This document shows, piece by piece, positions 26,364 to 35,061 of a stretch of 64,000 nucleotides of DNA. The stretch is taken from assembly GCA_041691315.1 (NCBI GenBank), contig JBEPUW010000014.1, positions 1-64,000 on the forward strand, given 5' to 3'. Numbering within the stretch: position 1 is the first letter of the stretch; each line of letters starts with the position of its first letter. This DNA is from Poindextera sp041691315 (lineage in GTDB: Bacteria; Pseudomonadota; Alphaproteobacteria; Caulobacterales; Caulobacteraceae). The position numbers were made by a program, and so were the translations under genes. Under the pieces are notes generated by a model. That model was given only the letters and a program-made list of their open reading frames with translations, was not told the DNA's origin and did not search any database.

Positions 26364-27608
26364 TTAAGCAAGCCGGTCGGCCTTGCGCAAGGCCGGAAAG
26401 AGTTTCGCCCAAACCCCGGTGACGATCAATGCGCCGACCCCGCCGAAGATCGCCGCGCCGACCGGGCCCAGGAACCTGGCCACCACGCCGCTCTCGAATT
26501 CGCCCAGTTCGTTGGAGGCGGAGATGAACAGGGTGGAGACCGCCGCGACGCGCCCGCGCATGGGGTCGGGGGTGACCAGCTGGACCAGAGTCTGGCGCAC
26601 GAAGACCGACAGCATGTCCGCCCCGCCCAGCACCGCCAGGGCGCCAACCGAAAGCCAGAGCGAGCGCGACAGGCCGAAGACAATGGTGGCCACGCCGAAC
26701 ACCGCGACGCCGGCGAACATGGTCAGTCCGGCGCGGTGGCGGATCGGTCGGCTGGCCAGGGTCAGGGCCACCGCCGCCGCGCCGATCGCCGGGCCGGTGC
26801 GCAGGATGCCGAAGCCCGAGGGTCCGACGTGCAGCACGTCGCGGGCGAACACCGGCAGCAACGCGGTCGCCCCGCCAAGCAGCACGGCGAACAGGTCGAG
26901 TGAAATGGCGCCGAAGACGATCTTGTTTTCCCAGACATAGACCAGCCCCTCCTTGATCAGGGCAATGCGCGAAAGGGTGTGGACGACCGGCAGGGCGTTC
27001 TTGCGGATGGCGAAGGTGGCCAAGGCCGAGACGACGAACAACGTCGCTGAGGTCCCATAGGCCAGGGTGGGCGAGAAGCCGACCAGGATGCCGCCCAGCG
27101 CCGGTCCGACGATGCCGGCGGTTTGTCCGGCCAGCGAGTTCCAGGCGATGGAGCGGGGCAGAAGCTCGCGCGGCACCAGGGTCGGCCCAAGCGCGCTGTT
27201 GGCCGGCTGCATGTAGGCCCGCGAGGCGCCGAAGACGACGGCCCCGACCAGGAGCAGCGCGGTGCTGGCCAGTTGCAGGTGGCTGATCAGGGCGAAGCTC
27301 ACCGCCACGATCGCCTCGGCCACATAGCAGAGCCTGAGGATGAGCTTGCGATTGTGCCGGTCGGCCGTCTCACCGGCCGGCAGCGCCAGCAAGAAAAGCG
27401 GTGCGAACGCGGCCAGGCCGACCATGCCGACCAGGAAGGCCGAATGCGGCACGTCCAGCCTGCGCCGGGCCAGGGCGTAGATCTGCCAGCCGAGGGCGAC
27501 GCTCTCGATGGATACGGCGAGGTTGCCGGCAAAGCGGCAGGCCCAGAAAAGGATGTAGTCCCGCTCTCTGAGGAGCGAGGGCGCGGGCGGCGGGGCGGCG
27601 TCGGCCAT
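26364..27608 (-). CDS. MFS transporter (MFS_3 / EntS-like exporter)
   Basis: The 414-residue protein shows about twelve hydrophobic helices. It has the GQ/LP...ETADRHNRKLIL loop 2-3 motif (about residues 77-90) of the EntS-like MFS_3 group. The usual substrates are siderophores or drugs; none can be assigned here. It begins the minus-strand pair with the SDR gene. The 234-base region on its other side (27609-27842) has no visible gene. Confidence 0.87.
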   Translation of the reverse strand: MADAAPPPAPSLLRERDYILFWACRFAGNLAVSIESVALGWQIYALARRRLDVPHSAFLVGMVGLAAFAPLFLLALPAGETADRHNRKLILRLCYVAEAIVAVSFALISHLQLASTALLLVGAVVFGASRAYMQPANSALGPTLVPRELLPRSIAWNSLAGQTAGIVGPALGGILVGFSPTLAYGTSATLFVVSALATFAIRKNALPVVHTLSRIALIKEGLVYVWENKIVFGAISLDLFAVLLGGATALLPVFARDVLHVGPSGFGILRTGPAIGAAAVALTLASRPIRHRAGLTMFAGVAVFGVATIVFGLSRSLWLSVGALAVLGGADMLSVFVRQTLVQLVTPDPMRGRVAAVSTLFISASNELGEFESGVVARFLGPVGAAIFGGVGALIVTGVWAKLFPALRKADRLA

Positions 27609-27842
27609 GGCCGGCCTTAGCCCGCGAGGGCCTGAGCCGCAATGCGCGCCTGGCGTTGACGCGAGCGCTCGCGCGCCCTATGCGGGCCGCCTTCTTTCGC
27701 GAGACCGAATGACCAAGGACATGCGACGTCGGCGATCATCGACGCGGACCGCGTTCCGCCGCTGAGCCCCCCACTCCCGCGCGTCGTCGTGCGGATTGGA
27801 TCCATGTCATCGCCTTGAAATCCAGTTCGCGAACCTCAATCC

Positions 27843-28367
27843 ATGACCGCAGATTTTTCCGCCCCGGAGGGCGCCCTGCCGCCCCTGGTCCTCGAACAGC
27901 CGAGCGACACCGGCGCCGTCGATGCGCTGATCGAACGCGCCTTCGGCCCCGGCCGTTACGTCAAGGCCGCCGAGCGGCTGCGCGAGCACAACCACCCGCT
28001 GCTCGACATCTCCTATGTCGCCTGGTCGGACGGCGCGCTGGTCGGCTGCGTGCGGATGTGGCCGATCCGGATCGGGTCAAGCCCGGCGGTGCTGCTCGGG
28101 CCGTTCGCGGTCGAGCCGGAGTGGCGCAGCCGCGGGCTGGGCGCGGCCCTGATCGAGTGCGCCTGCGCGGCGGCCGTGGCCGCCGGTCACGGCCTGATCG
28201 TGCTGGTCGGCGACGCGTCCTATTTCGCGCCACTGGGGTTTGGGATCGTCCCGCCCGGACGCATCGTCATGCCGGGTCCGGTCGACCCCGCCCGCGTGAT
28301 GTTCCGCGCCTTCTTGCCCAGCGTCGATCTTGCCGGCCAGGTGCGGGCGGCCCCGGGCGCGCCTTGA
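27843..28367 (+). CDS. GNAT-family N-acetyltransferase (YhbS-like)
   Basis: The 174-residue protein has the acetyl-CoA loop AVEPEWRSRGLGAALIE (about residues 86-102) and then VLVGDASYFAPLGFG, the pattern of the YhbS-like group. It stands alone at the head of a plus-strand run; 31 bases separate it from the DUF1285 gene. Confidence 0.83.
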   Translation: MTADFSAPEGALPPLVLEQPSDTGAVDALIERAFGPGRYVKAAERLREHNHPLLDISYVAWSDGALVGCVRMWPIRIGSSPAVLLGPFAVEPEWRSRGLGAALIECACAAAVAAGHGLIVLVGDASYFAPLGFGIVPPGRIVMPGPVDPARVMFRAFLPSVDLAGQVRAAPGAP

Positions 28368-28398
28368 GGCGCGGTGCGCCAGCGCCTAGGTTCGTTGC

Positions 28399-28974
28399 AT
28401 GAGCGAAACCACCCCCGCGGGCCTCGACGGCGTCATCGCCGCGGCGATGACCCAGGCGCCCGGCCGCGGCCTGCCGCCGGTGCATCTGTGGCATCCCGAG
28501 CACTGCGGCGAGATCGATATCGTCATCAAGCGCGATGGCCTGTGGTTCCATGAGGGCACGCCGATCGGCCGCGAGGCCCTGGTGCGGCTGTTCTCGACCG
28601 TGCTGCGCAAGGATCCCGACGGCTTCCACCTGGTGACCCCGGTGGAGAAGATGAAGATCACGGTGGAGGATGCGCCGTTCATCGCCGTGCGCGTCGACGC
28701 CGAGGACGGCGTACTGCGCTTCGTCACCAATGTCGGCGACGTGGTCGAGGCCGGGCCGGACAACGCCGTCCGCGTCGAGATGGATGCGAAGACCGAGGAG
28801 CCCAGGCCCTATCTGCATGTGCGGCGCGGCCTGGAGGCGCTGATCGCCCGGCCGGTCTTCTATGAATTGGCCGAGATGGCCGTGGAGCACGAGACCGAGG
28901 CGGGAGCGGCGATGTCCGTCCAGTCGCACGGCGTCTGGTTTCCGGTCGGGCCGACCCGGAAGCGCGGCTCATGA
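28399..28974 (+). CDS. DUF1285 protein
   Basis: The 191-residue product matches the DUF1285 family: PPVHLWHPEHCGEIDIVIKRDG, WFHEGTPIGREALVRLFSTVLR, and FHLVTPVEKMKI. The fold is known from structural genomics, but the role is not established. It is coupled to the NUDIX gene (ATGA at 28971-28974), which in turn is coupled to the CCA-transferase gene. The conserved trio suggests a link to nucleotide or CoA metabolism and tRNA. Confidence 0.87.
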   Translation: MSETTPAGLDGVIAAAMTQAPGRGLPPVHLWHPEHCGEIDIVIKRDGLWFHEGTPIGREALVRLFSTVLRKDPDGFHLVTPVEKMKITVEDAPFIAVRVDAEDGVLRFVTNVGDVVEAGPDNAVRVEMDAKTEEPRPYLHVRRGLEALIARPVFYELAEMAVEHETEAGAAMSVQSHGVWFPVGPTRKRGS

Positions 28975-29609
28975 CGCCTGCCCAGATGCGGGAATGGATC
29001 ATCGGCCGCCTCGACCCGCTCGACAGCTACGATCCCGACCGGCCGCCGGCCACGTCGGACTTCGACCTGAACCCCGATGCGCGCGTCGACGGCGTGGTGC
29101 TGAACGCGGCCGCCGTGCTGGTGCCGCTGGTCGAGCACGAGGCGGGGGTGACGGTGGTCTTCACCCGCCGCGCCGACACGCTGCGCGCCCACACCGGCCA
29201 GATCGCTTTTCCCGGCGGCCGCTCGGACCCCGGCGAGACGCCTTGGGCGACGGCGCTGCGCGAGTCGCATGAGGAGATTGGCCTGGAGTCCTCGTTCGTC
29301 ACCGTGGCCGGCCTCTCATCGACCTATCAGACCCGCACCGGCTACGACATCACCCCGGTGGTCGGCTTCGTGCGGCCGGGCTTCCAGCTGACGCCGAACC
29401 CGGACGAGGTCGCCGACGTGTTCGAGGTGCCGTTCGCCTTCCTGATGGAGCCCGGCAACCACGAGCGACAGTTCCGCGAACAGGCCGATGGCCTGCGCCG
29501 CTATTTCTATGCCATGTCCTATGAGGACCGGCTGATCTGGGGCGCGACGGCGGGCATGGTGCGGGTGCTCTACGAGCGCCTCTATGGCGAGGCGTCGGTG
29601 AGCGTATGA
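28971..29609 (+). CDS. NUDIX hydrolase, CoA pyrophosphatase type
   Basis: The 212-residue protein has a full Nudix box at about residues 82-104: GG-x5-E-x7-RE-x2-EE-x-G. The preceding TGQIAFPGG is the CoA-pyrophosphatase signature (UPF0035). It would hydrolyse CoA or acyl-CoA to phosphopantetheine derivatives and 3',5'-ADP. Its stop overlaps the CCA-transferase start by 4 bases. Confidence 0.92.
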   Translation: MTPAQMREWIIGRLDPLDSYDPDRPPATSDFDLNPDARVDGVVLNAAAVLVPLVEHEAGVTVVFTRRADTLRAHTGQIAFPGGRSDPGETPWATALRESHEEIGLESSFVTVAGLSSTYQTRTGYDITPVVGFVRPGFQLTPNPDEVADVFEVPFAFLMEPGNHERQFREQADGLRRYFYAMSYEDRLIWGATAGMVRVLYERLYGEASVSV

Positions 29610-30859
29610 GCGACGAACCCGGCATCGGGCTGAAGCCCTGGATGCAGGCGCCGGAAACCCGAGCGGTGATGGCGGCGCTGGCGGCGGAAGGCGGCGCCGA
29701 TTGTGCGCGCTTCGTCGGCGGCTGCGTGCGCAATGCGGTGATCGGCCGCCCGGTCGCGGATATCGACATCGCCACCACGCTCACGCCGGACCGGGTGACG
29801 GCGGCTTTGAAGGCGGCTGGCCTGAAGGCCGTCCCGACCGGCGTCAAGTATGGCACGGTGACCGCCGTCTCCGGCGGCAAACCGTTCGAAGTCACCACGC
29901 TGCGCCGCGACGTCGAGACCGACGGCCGCCGCGCGGTGGTGGCCTATACCGATGATTGGGCGCAGGACGCCGCCCGCCGCGACTTCCGGCTGAACGCCCT
30001 CTATGCCGACGCCGAGGGCCGCCTGTTCGATCCCACGGGTGAGGGCGAGGCCGACGCGCGCGCCGGCCGCATCGTCTTCGTCGGCGATCCGGAGACCCGC
30101 ATCCGCGAGGACGGGCTTCGCATCCTGCGCTTCTTCCGGTTTCTGGCCTGGTACGGCCAGGGCGAGCCGGACGCCGACGCCTTGGCCGCCTGCGAGCGGA
30201 TGAAGGGCAGCCTGATCAGCCTCTCGGCCGAGCGCGTCGCCAAGGAGCTGTTGCGCCTGCTGACCGCCGACGACCCCAGGCCCGCCGTCCGGCTGATGGC
30301 CGCCACCGGCATCCTGGCGCTGGTCGTACCGCTGGCGCACGGCACGGCGCGGTTCGAGCGGCTGGTGGAGATCGAATCAGACCTCTTCCAGTGCGATCCG
30401 CTGCTGCGGCTGGCGGCCCTGTTGCCCGACGACCCCGCGGCCGGCCTGGCCACCGCCGAGCGGCTGCGGCTGTCCAACGCCCAGCGCGAGCGGCTGGTCG
30501 CGGGGCTGGGCGTCGAGCCCCGACTGGTGTCATGGCTGAGCCCGCGAGAGGCCCGGCGCGCGGTCTATCGGCTGGGCGTCAACACCTTTTGCGACCGGTT
30601 GATGCTGGCCTGGGCCAATTCCGACCGCAACGCCGCGGCCATGCAGTGGCGGGCGCTGCTGCCGATGGCGCAGAGCTGGCCCCGGCCGAGCTTTCCGCTC
30701 ACCGGCGCCGAGGTGATGGCCGCCGGTGTGCCCAAGGGCCCGATGGTCGGCGAGGTGATGCGCGAGATCGAGGCCTGGTGGATCGACCAGGACTTCATCG
30801 ACGACAAGCTTTCCATCGTCGAGCGACTGAAGTCGGTCGCCCAGGGCATGGCCTATTGA
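29606..30859 (+). CDS. CCA tRNA nucleotidyltransferase / poly(A) polymerase family
   Basis: The 417-residue protein has the nucleotidyltransferase core: FVGGCVRNAVIGRPVADIDIATT (about residues 35-57, with the DxD pair), TLRRDVETDG, and DFRLNALYAD. C-terminal helical RNA-binding domains follow. It most likely adds or repairs the tRNA 3' CCA. Whether it is a full CCA enzyme or an A-adding one cannot be told. It is the third gene of a coupled DUF1285-NUDIX-CCA unit. Confidence 0.92.
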   Translation: MSDEPGIGLKPWMQAPETRAVMAALAAEGGADCARFVGGCVRNAVIGRPVADIDIATTLTPDRVTAALKAAGLKAVPTGVKYGTVTAVSGGKPFEVTTLRRDVETDGRRAVVAYTDDWAQDAARRDFRLNALYADAEGRLFDPTGEGEADARAGRIVFVGDPETRIREDGLRILRFFRFLAWYGQGEPDADALAACERMKGSLISLSAERVAKELLRLLTADDPRPAVRLMAATGILALVVPLAHGTARFERLVEIESDLFQCDPLLRLAALLPDDPAAGLATAERLRLSNAQRERLVAGLGVEPRLVSWLSPREARRAVYRLGVNTFCDRLMLAWANSDRNAAAMQWRALLPMAQSWPRPSFPLTGAEVMAAGVPKGPMVGEVMREIEAWWIDQDFIDDKLSIVERLKSVAQGMAY

Positions 30860-30922
30860 GCGCGGCCGACGCCGACCCGATATGCAGATCGACTACCGCA
30901 CGTTTAAGGGAATGGACACCGC

Positions 30923-31873
30923 ATGAAGTACCGCAAACTCGGCGCCAGCGACCTCGAAGTCTCGGAAATCTCGCTCGGATCGTGGCTCACCTACGGGGTG
31001 GGCGTCGAGGCCGACAAGGCTCGCGCCTGTCTGGACCGGGCTTTCGACCTGGGCATAAACTTCATCGACACCGCCAACGCCTACGGCCGCGGCGCGGCGG
31101 AAACGGTGCTGGGCGAGTCTCTCGCGAAGCGTCCGCGCGACAGCTACATCCTGGCCACCAAGCTGTTCGTGCCCATGAGCGACACCGACCGGGGCCTCTC
31201 CCACGCCCAGGTGTTCAAGCAGATCGACGCCTCGCTGCAGCGGCTGCGCACCGACTATGTCGACCTCTACCAGTGCCACCGCTACGACCCCGACACCCCG
31301 CTGGAGGAGACCATGCAGGCGCTGTCCGAGATCGTGCGCGCCGGCAAGGTGCGCTGGATCGGGTTCTCGGAGTGGTCGCCGGAGCAGATCGAGGCGGCGT
31401 TCGCGATTCCCGGCGTCGAGCGGTTCGTCTCCAGTCAGCCGCAATATTCGCTGCTCTGGCGGCGTCCTGAGCGGAAGGTCATCCCGATCTGCGCCGCCAA
31501 CGGCGTGTCGCAGATCGTCTGGTCGCCGTTGGCGCAAGGCGTGCTGACGGGCAAGTACGATCCGAACGCGCCGCCGCCGCCCGGCACCCGCGCCACCTCC
31601 GATTCCATGAGCTCGGCCATCACCCGCTGGATGGAAAAGCCGGTGCTGGAGCGCGTGCAGCAGCTGAAGCCCATCGCCGCGGAAGCCGGGCTGACGCTTG
31701 GCCAGTTCTCCCTGGCCTGGGTGCTGCGCGAGCCGAACGTCGCCTCGGCCATCGTCGGCGCCAGCCGCCCCGAACAGCTTGACGAGAACGCAGCGGCCTC
31801 GGGCGCGGTTGTCGATCCGGCCCTGTTCAAAAAGGCCGAAGAGCTGGTCGCGGGCCTGCAGGGCGCCAGCTGA
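30923..31873 (+). CDS. Aldo/keto reductase (Kv-beta type)
   Basis: The 316-residue TIM-barrel reductase has KYRKLGASDLEVSEISLGSW, catalytic Asp and Tyr in NFIDTANAYG, Lys in ILATKLF and His in LYQCHRYD. The group resembles the potassium-channel beta subunit / YghZ reductases, which use NADPH to reduce carbonyls. It is the first of two adjacent paralogues. The start ATG at 30923 is 63 bases after the CCA gene. Confidence 0.9.
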   Translation: MKYRKLGASDLEVSEISLGSWLTYGVGVEADKARACLDRAFDLGINFIDTANAYGRGAAETVLGESLAKRPRDSYILATKLFVPMSDTDRGLSHAQVFKQIDASLQRLRTDYVDLYQCHRYDPDTPLEETMQALSEIVRAGKVRWIGFSEWSPEQIEAAFAIPGVERFVSSQPQYSLLWRRPERKVIPICAANGVSQIVWSPLAQGVLTGKYDPNAPPPPGTRATSDSMSSAITRWMEKPVLERVQQLKPIAAEAGLTLGQFSLAWVLREPNVASAIVGASRPEQLDENAAASGAVVDPALFKKAEELVAGLQGAS

Positions 31874-31907
31874 TCGTCAATAGATTTCGAATTCCAAGGA
31901 GCGCTTC

Positions 31908-32960
31908 ATGAAGTACAATCAGCTCGGCAATACGGGCCTGTTCGTTTCGGAAATCTGCCTGGGGGCGATGACCTTCGGCGGCGATGCCGAGGCCGGCATC
32001 TGGAAGGCCATCGGCGGCCTTGGCCAGGCCGAGGTGGACGCCATCGTCGGCCGCTCGATTGGCGCGGGCGTCAACTTCTTCGACACCGCCGACGTCTATT
32101 CCTTCGGCCAGTCGGAACGCCGGCTCGGTCAGGCCTTCAAGAACCTGGGCACGGCGCGCAAGGACGTGGTGATCGCCACCAAGGTCTTCGGCGAGATGGG
32201 CCCCGGCCCCAACGACAAGGCCGCCTCGCGCGGCCACATCATGGATTCGGTGCACGGCAGCCTGGAGCGGCTACAGGTCGACCACATCGACCTCTACCAG
32301 ATCCACGGCAACGACACGGTCACGCCGATCGATGAGACCCTGCGCGCGCTCGACGACCTGACCCGCCAGGGCCTGGTGCGCTATATCGGCGTCTCCAACT
32401 GGGCGGCCTGGAAGATCGCCAAGGCGCTGGGCCGCAGCGAGGCCAAGGGCTATGCGCGGTTCGAGACGCTGCAGGCCTATTACTCCATCGCCGGCCGTGA
32501 CCTCGAGCGCGAGCTCGTCCCCATGCTCAGCGCCGAAAAGCTCGGCCTGATGGTCTGGTCGCCGCTGGCCGGCGGCCTGCTCTCCGGCAAGTTCGGCCCC
32601 GGCGCCAATACGCCCGAGGGCGCGCGCCGGGTCGCCTTCGACTTCCCGCCGGTGGACAAGGACCGCGCCTGGCCGGTGGTGGCGGCCATGCGCGAGATCG
32701 GCAAGGCGCACGAGGTCTCGGTGGCGCGCGTCGCCCTGGCCTGGCTGCTGGCCAAGCCGCACGTGATGAGCGTGATCATCGGCGCCAAGACCACCGAACA
32801 GCTGGACGACAACCTGGCCGCGGTCGACCTGACCCTGACCGCCGAGCAGATCGCCACGCTGGACGAGGTCAGCGCCCTCTCGCCCGAATATCCCAACTGG
32901 ATGTTCGCCCGCCAGGGCGGCGCGCGACGCCCGAGGGCGTTCACGCCGGCGAAGGCCTAA
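31908..32960 (+). CDS. Aldo/keto reductase
   Basis: The 350-residue protein has KYNQLGNTGLFVSEICLGAM, catalytic residues in NFFDTADVYSFGQSE (Asp, Tyr), VIATKVFG (Lys) and LYQIHGND (His). AAGGAG precedes the ATG. It follows the first reductase by 34 bases and probably arose from an old duplication. The end overlaps the convergent hemF gene by 4 bases. Confidence 0.9.
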   Translation: MKYNQLGNTGLFVSEICLGAMTFGGDAEAGIWKAIGGLGQAEVDAIVGRSIGAGVNFFDTADVYSFGQSERRLGQAFKNLGTARKDVVIATKVFGEMGPGPNDKAASRGHIMDSVHGSLERLQVDHIDLYQIHGNDTVTPIDETLRALDDLTRQGLVRYIGVSNWAAWKIAKALGRSEAKGYARFETLQAYYSIAGRDLERELVPMLSAEKLGLMVWSPLAGGLLSGKFGPGANTPEGARRVAFDFPPVDKDRAWPVVAAMREIGKAHEVSVARVALAWLLAKPHVMSVIIGAKTTEQLDDNLAAVDLTLTAEQIATLDEVSALSPEYPNWMFARQGGARRPRAFTPAKA

Positions 32961-33835
32961 GGCCAGCGCACCAGGGGCGGCATCGAGGACAGCATGGTCT
33001 CGATATTGGCGCCCTGGCGAAGGCCGAACATGGTGCCGCGGTCGTAGAGCAGGTTGAACTCGACATAGCGGCCGCGGCGTACGAGCTGTTGTTCGCGGTC
33101 GTCCTCGGTCCACGGCTCGCTCATCCGGTGGCGGGCGATGCGCGGATAGACATCCAAGAAGGTTTCGCCAACCGCCCGGGTGAAGGCGAAGTCGCGCTCG
33201 AAGTCGCCGGAGTTGAGCTGGTCGTAGAAGATGCCGCCGACGCCGCGGGGCTCCTTGCGATGCGGCAGCCAGAAGTACTCGTCGCACCAGGCCTTGTACT
33301 TGCCATAGGCCTCCGGATCGTAGCCGTCGCAAGCGGCCTGGAGCGCCGCGTGGAAGGCCGCCGCATCGGGCGCGTCCTGGCTGCGCTGTTCGTCGAGGGT
33401 CGGCGTCAGGTCCGCGCCGCCGCCGAACCAGCTCACCGCCGTCGACAGGAAGCGGGTGTTCATGTGCACCGCCGGCACCCGCGGCGAGCGCGGATGCAGG
33501 ATCAGGCTGATCGAGGCCGAGACATAGTTGGGGTCTTGGTCGGCGCCGGGCATGGTCGCGGCCATTTCCGGTGTGAAGCGGCCATTGGCGGAGGAGGTGT
33601 GCACGCCGCCCTTTTCGAAGAACCGCCCGGTCAGAAAGCCGCCGGTTCCGCCGCCGGTCCCGGTCTCCCGCGTCCACGGGCGCAGATCGAACTGGCCTGG
33701 CTCCTCCGGATAAAGTTCGTAGGGCGCCTCGTCCTCGATCCGCTCCAGCTCCGCCACGATGCGGTCGCGCAGGGATTCAAACCACGCCTTGGCGCGGCTC
33801 CTGCGATCTTGGATCTCGGCTGGGACGTCGGTCAT
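32957..33835 (-). CDS. hemF: Oxygen-dependent coproporphyrinogen III oxidase
   Basis: The 292-residue product has the HemF signature GVHTSSANGRF, ISLILHPRSPRVPAVHMNTRF and WFGGGADLTP, and a later YVEFNLLYDRGTMFGL. It oxidatively decarboxylates coproporphyrinogen III to protoporphyrinogen IX in heme synthesis with O2. I chose the ATG at 33835 (MTDVPAEIQD); a TTG three codons upstream is also possible. It lies just after trmL on the same strand, 9 bases away. Confidence 0.95.
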   Translation of the reverse strand: MTDVPAEIQDRRSRAKAWFESLRDRIVAELERIEDEAPYELYPEEPGQFDLRPWTRETGTGGGTGGFLTGRFFEKGGVHTSSANGRFTPEMAATMPGADQDPNYVSASISLILHPRSPRVPAVHMNTRFLSTAVSWFGGGADLTPTLDEQRSQDAPDAAAFHAALQAACDGYDPEAYGKYKAWCDEYFWLPHRKEPRGVGGIFYDQLNSGDFERDFAFTRAVGETFLDVYPRIARHRMSEPWTEDDREQQLVRRGRYVEFNLLYDRGTMFGLRQGANIETMLSSMPPLVRWP

Positions 33836-33844
33836 GGCGGCCAA

Positions 33845-34318
33845 CTACATCGCTTGGGCTGGAGTGGGAAAGCCATTCGTCTGCCGCAGCGCCTCGCCGA
33901 GCGCCATGGCGGCGGCGGAGACCACGTTCAGCGAGCGCAGGCCGGGCGCCATCGGGATCAGCAGGCGGGCGTCGGCCGTGGCGTGGACCTCGTCGGGCAC
34001 GCCGGCGCTTTCGCGGCCGAACAGCAGGGTGTCTTCCGGAGAGAAGGCGAAATCGGTGAAGGGCTCGGCGCCGCGGGTGGTGAAGAGGACCAGCCGGCCG
34101 CCTTTGCGAGCACCGTCGCTGAGGAAGTCCGTCCAGGACGCGCGTCTGATCACCTCGGCATGACCGCCCTAGTCGAGCGCCGCCCGCTTGAGCGAACGGT
34201 CCGCCAGCGGAAAGCCGCAGGGCTCGATTATTTCAAGTGCGGCGCCCAGGCAGGCGCACAGACGTATGGCGCCGCCGAGGTTTTGCGGAATGTCTGGTTG
34301 AAAAAGAGCGAGGCGCAT
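33845..34318 (-). pseudogene. trmL: tRNA 2'-O-methyltransferase TrmL, interrupted by an in-frame TAG
   Basis: From ATG 34318 the frame reads MRLALFQPDIPQNLGGAIRL and then IIEPCGFPLADRSLKRAALD. A TAG (34171-34169) follows where TrmL homologues have Tyr. The same frame continues with GGHAEVIRRASWTDFL, then LLFGRESAGVPDEVH and IPMAPGLRSLNVVSAAAMALGEALRQ (the SPOUT knot) to a normal stop at 33845. All motifs of a full 157-codon TrmL are present and in one frame, so only one base is wrong. It may be a real nonsense mutation, a read error, or suppressed; a GTG at 34153 could also restart the C-terminal 102 residues. TrmL methylates the wobble nucleotide of tRNA-Leu. Confidence 0.8.
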
Positions 34319-34507
34319 TCTAAGCGATCCAGCACAAGACGTTGGCGGGGCAAGGCGACTCGCGGGCAGGGGCAATTGGGCGGCGACTGGCGCCCGATCG
34401 CTTGAGCCTTGCAGTCCACGTGTTGTGGCAGGCGGCCTGCGCAAGGTCGAGATCGTCAGACGTGTCGGGCGCTTGGTTCGGCCGGCGAAGCGAAGGGTGA
34501 GTTCAAG

Positions 34508-35053
34508 TTGGCCGACACCGCAGCCAGTCCCGAAAATCACGGCGGGGACGATCCCAGCCGGCGCGACTTCATCGTCATCGCCACCATCGCGGCGGCCGCG
34601 GGCGGCGTGGCGGCGATCGCCTGGCCGTTCATCGACCAGATGAACCCGTCCGGCGACACGCTGGCGCTGTCTTCCATCGAATTCGACCTGACCAAGGTGC
34701 AGCAAGGCCAGCAGGTGGTGGTCAAGTGGCGCTCCAAGCCGGTCTTCGTGCGCTACCGCACGCCGAAAGAGATCGCCGCGGCGGTCGCCGACGACCATGC
34801 CGGTCTGCGCGATCCAGCCACCGACGCTTCGCGCCACAAGCCCGGCAAGCCGCAATGGCTGGTGGTGATCGGCGTCTGCACGCACCTGGGCTGCGTGCCC
34901 AACTTCGGCCAGGGTCCCTATGGCGGCTGGCTCTGCCCCTGCCACGGCTCGGTCTATGACACCTCCGGCCGCATCCGCGCCGGGCCCGCGCCGCTGAACC
35001 TCTTCCTGCCCGACTACGCCTTCGAATCCGACACCAAGATCAAGATCGGCTGA
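34508..35053 (+). CDS. petA: Ubiquinol-cytochrome c reductase Rieske iron-sulfur subunit
   Basis: The product has the Tat-type start SRRDFIVI, one membrane anchor, and the Rieske cluster ligands CTHLGC and CPCHGS at about residues 125-150 of the mature part. It transfers electrons from ubiquinol to cytochrome c1. I chose the TTG at 34508, which follows AAGGGTGAG, because homology begins at ADTAASPENH; an ATG 33 codons upstream adds a Cys/Arg-rich leader unlike the family. It leads petABC and is divergent from trmL. Confidence 0.93.
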   Translation: MADTAASPENHGGDDPSRRDFIVIATIAAAAGGVAAIAWPFIDQMNPSGDTLALSSIEFDLTKVQQGQQVVVKWRSKPVFVRYRTPKEIAAAVADDHAGLRDPATDASRHKPGKPQWLVVIGVCTHLGCVPNFGQGPYGGWLCPCHGSVYDTSGRIRAGPAPLNLFLPDYAFESDTKIKIG

Positions 35054-35061
35054 CATTCGAG

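Noticed and set aside
27609..27842. Possible small gene between the MFS and GNAT genes
   Set aside because: Only frames of about ten codons without a good ribosome-binding site; nothing supportable.
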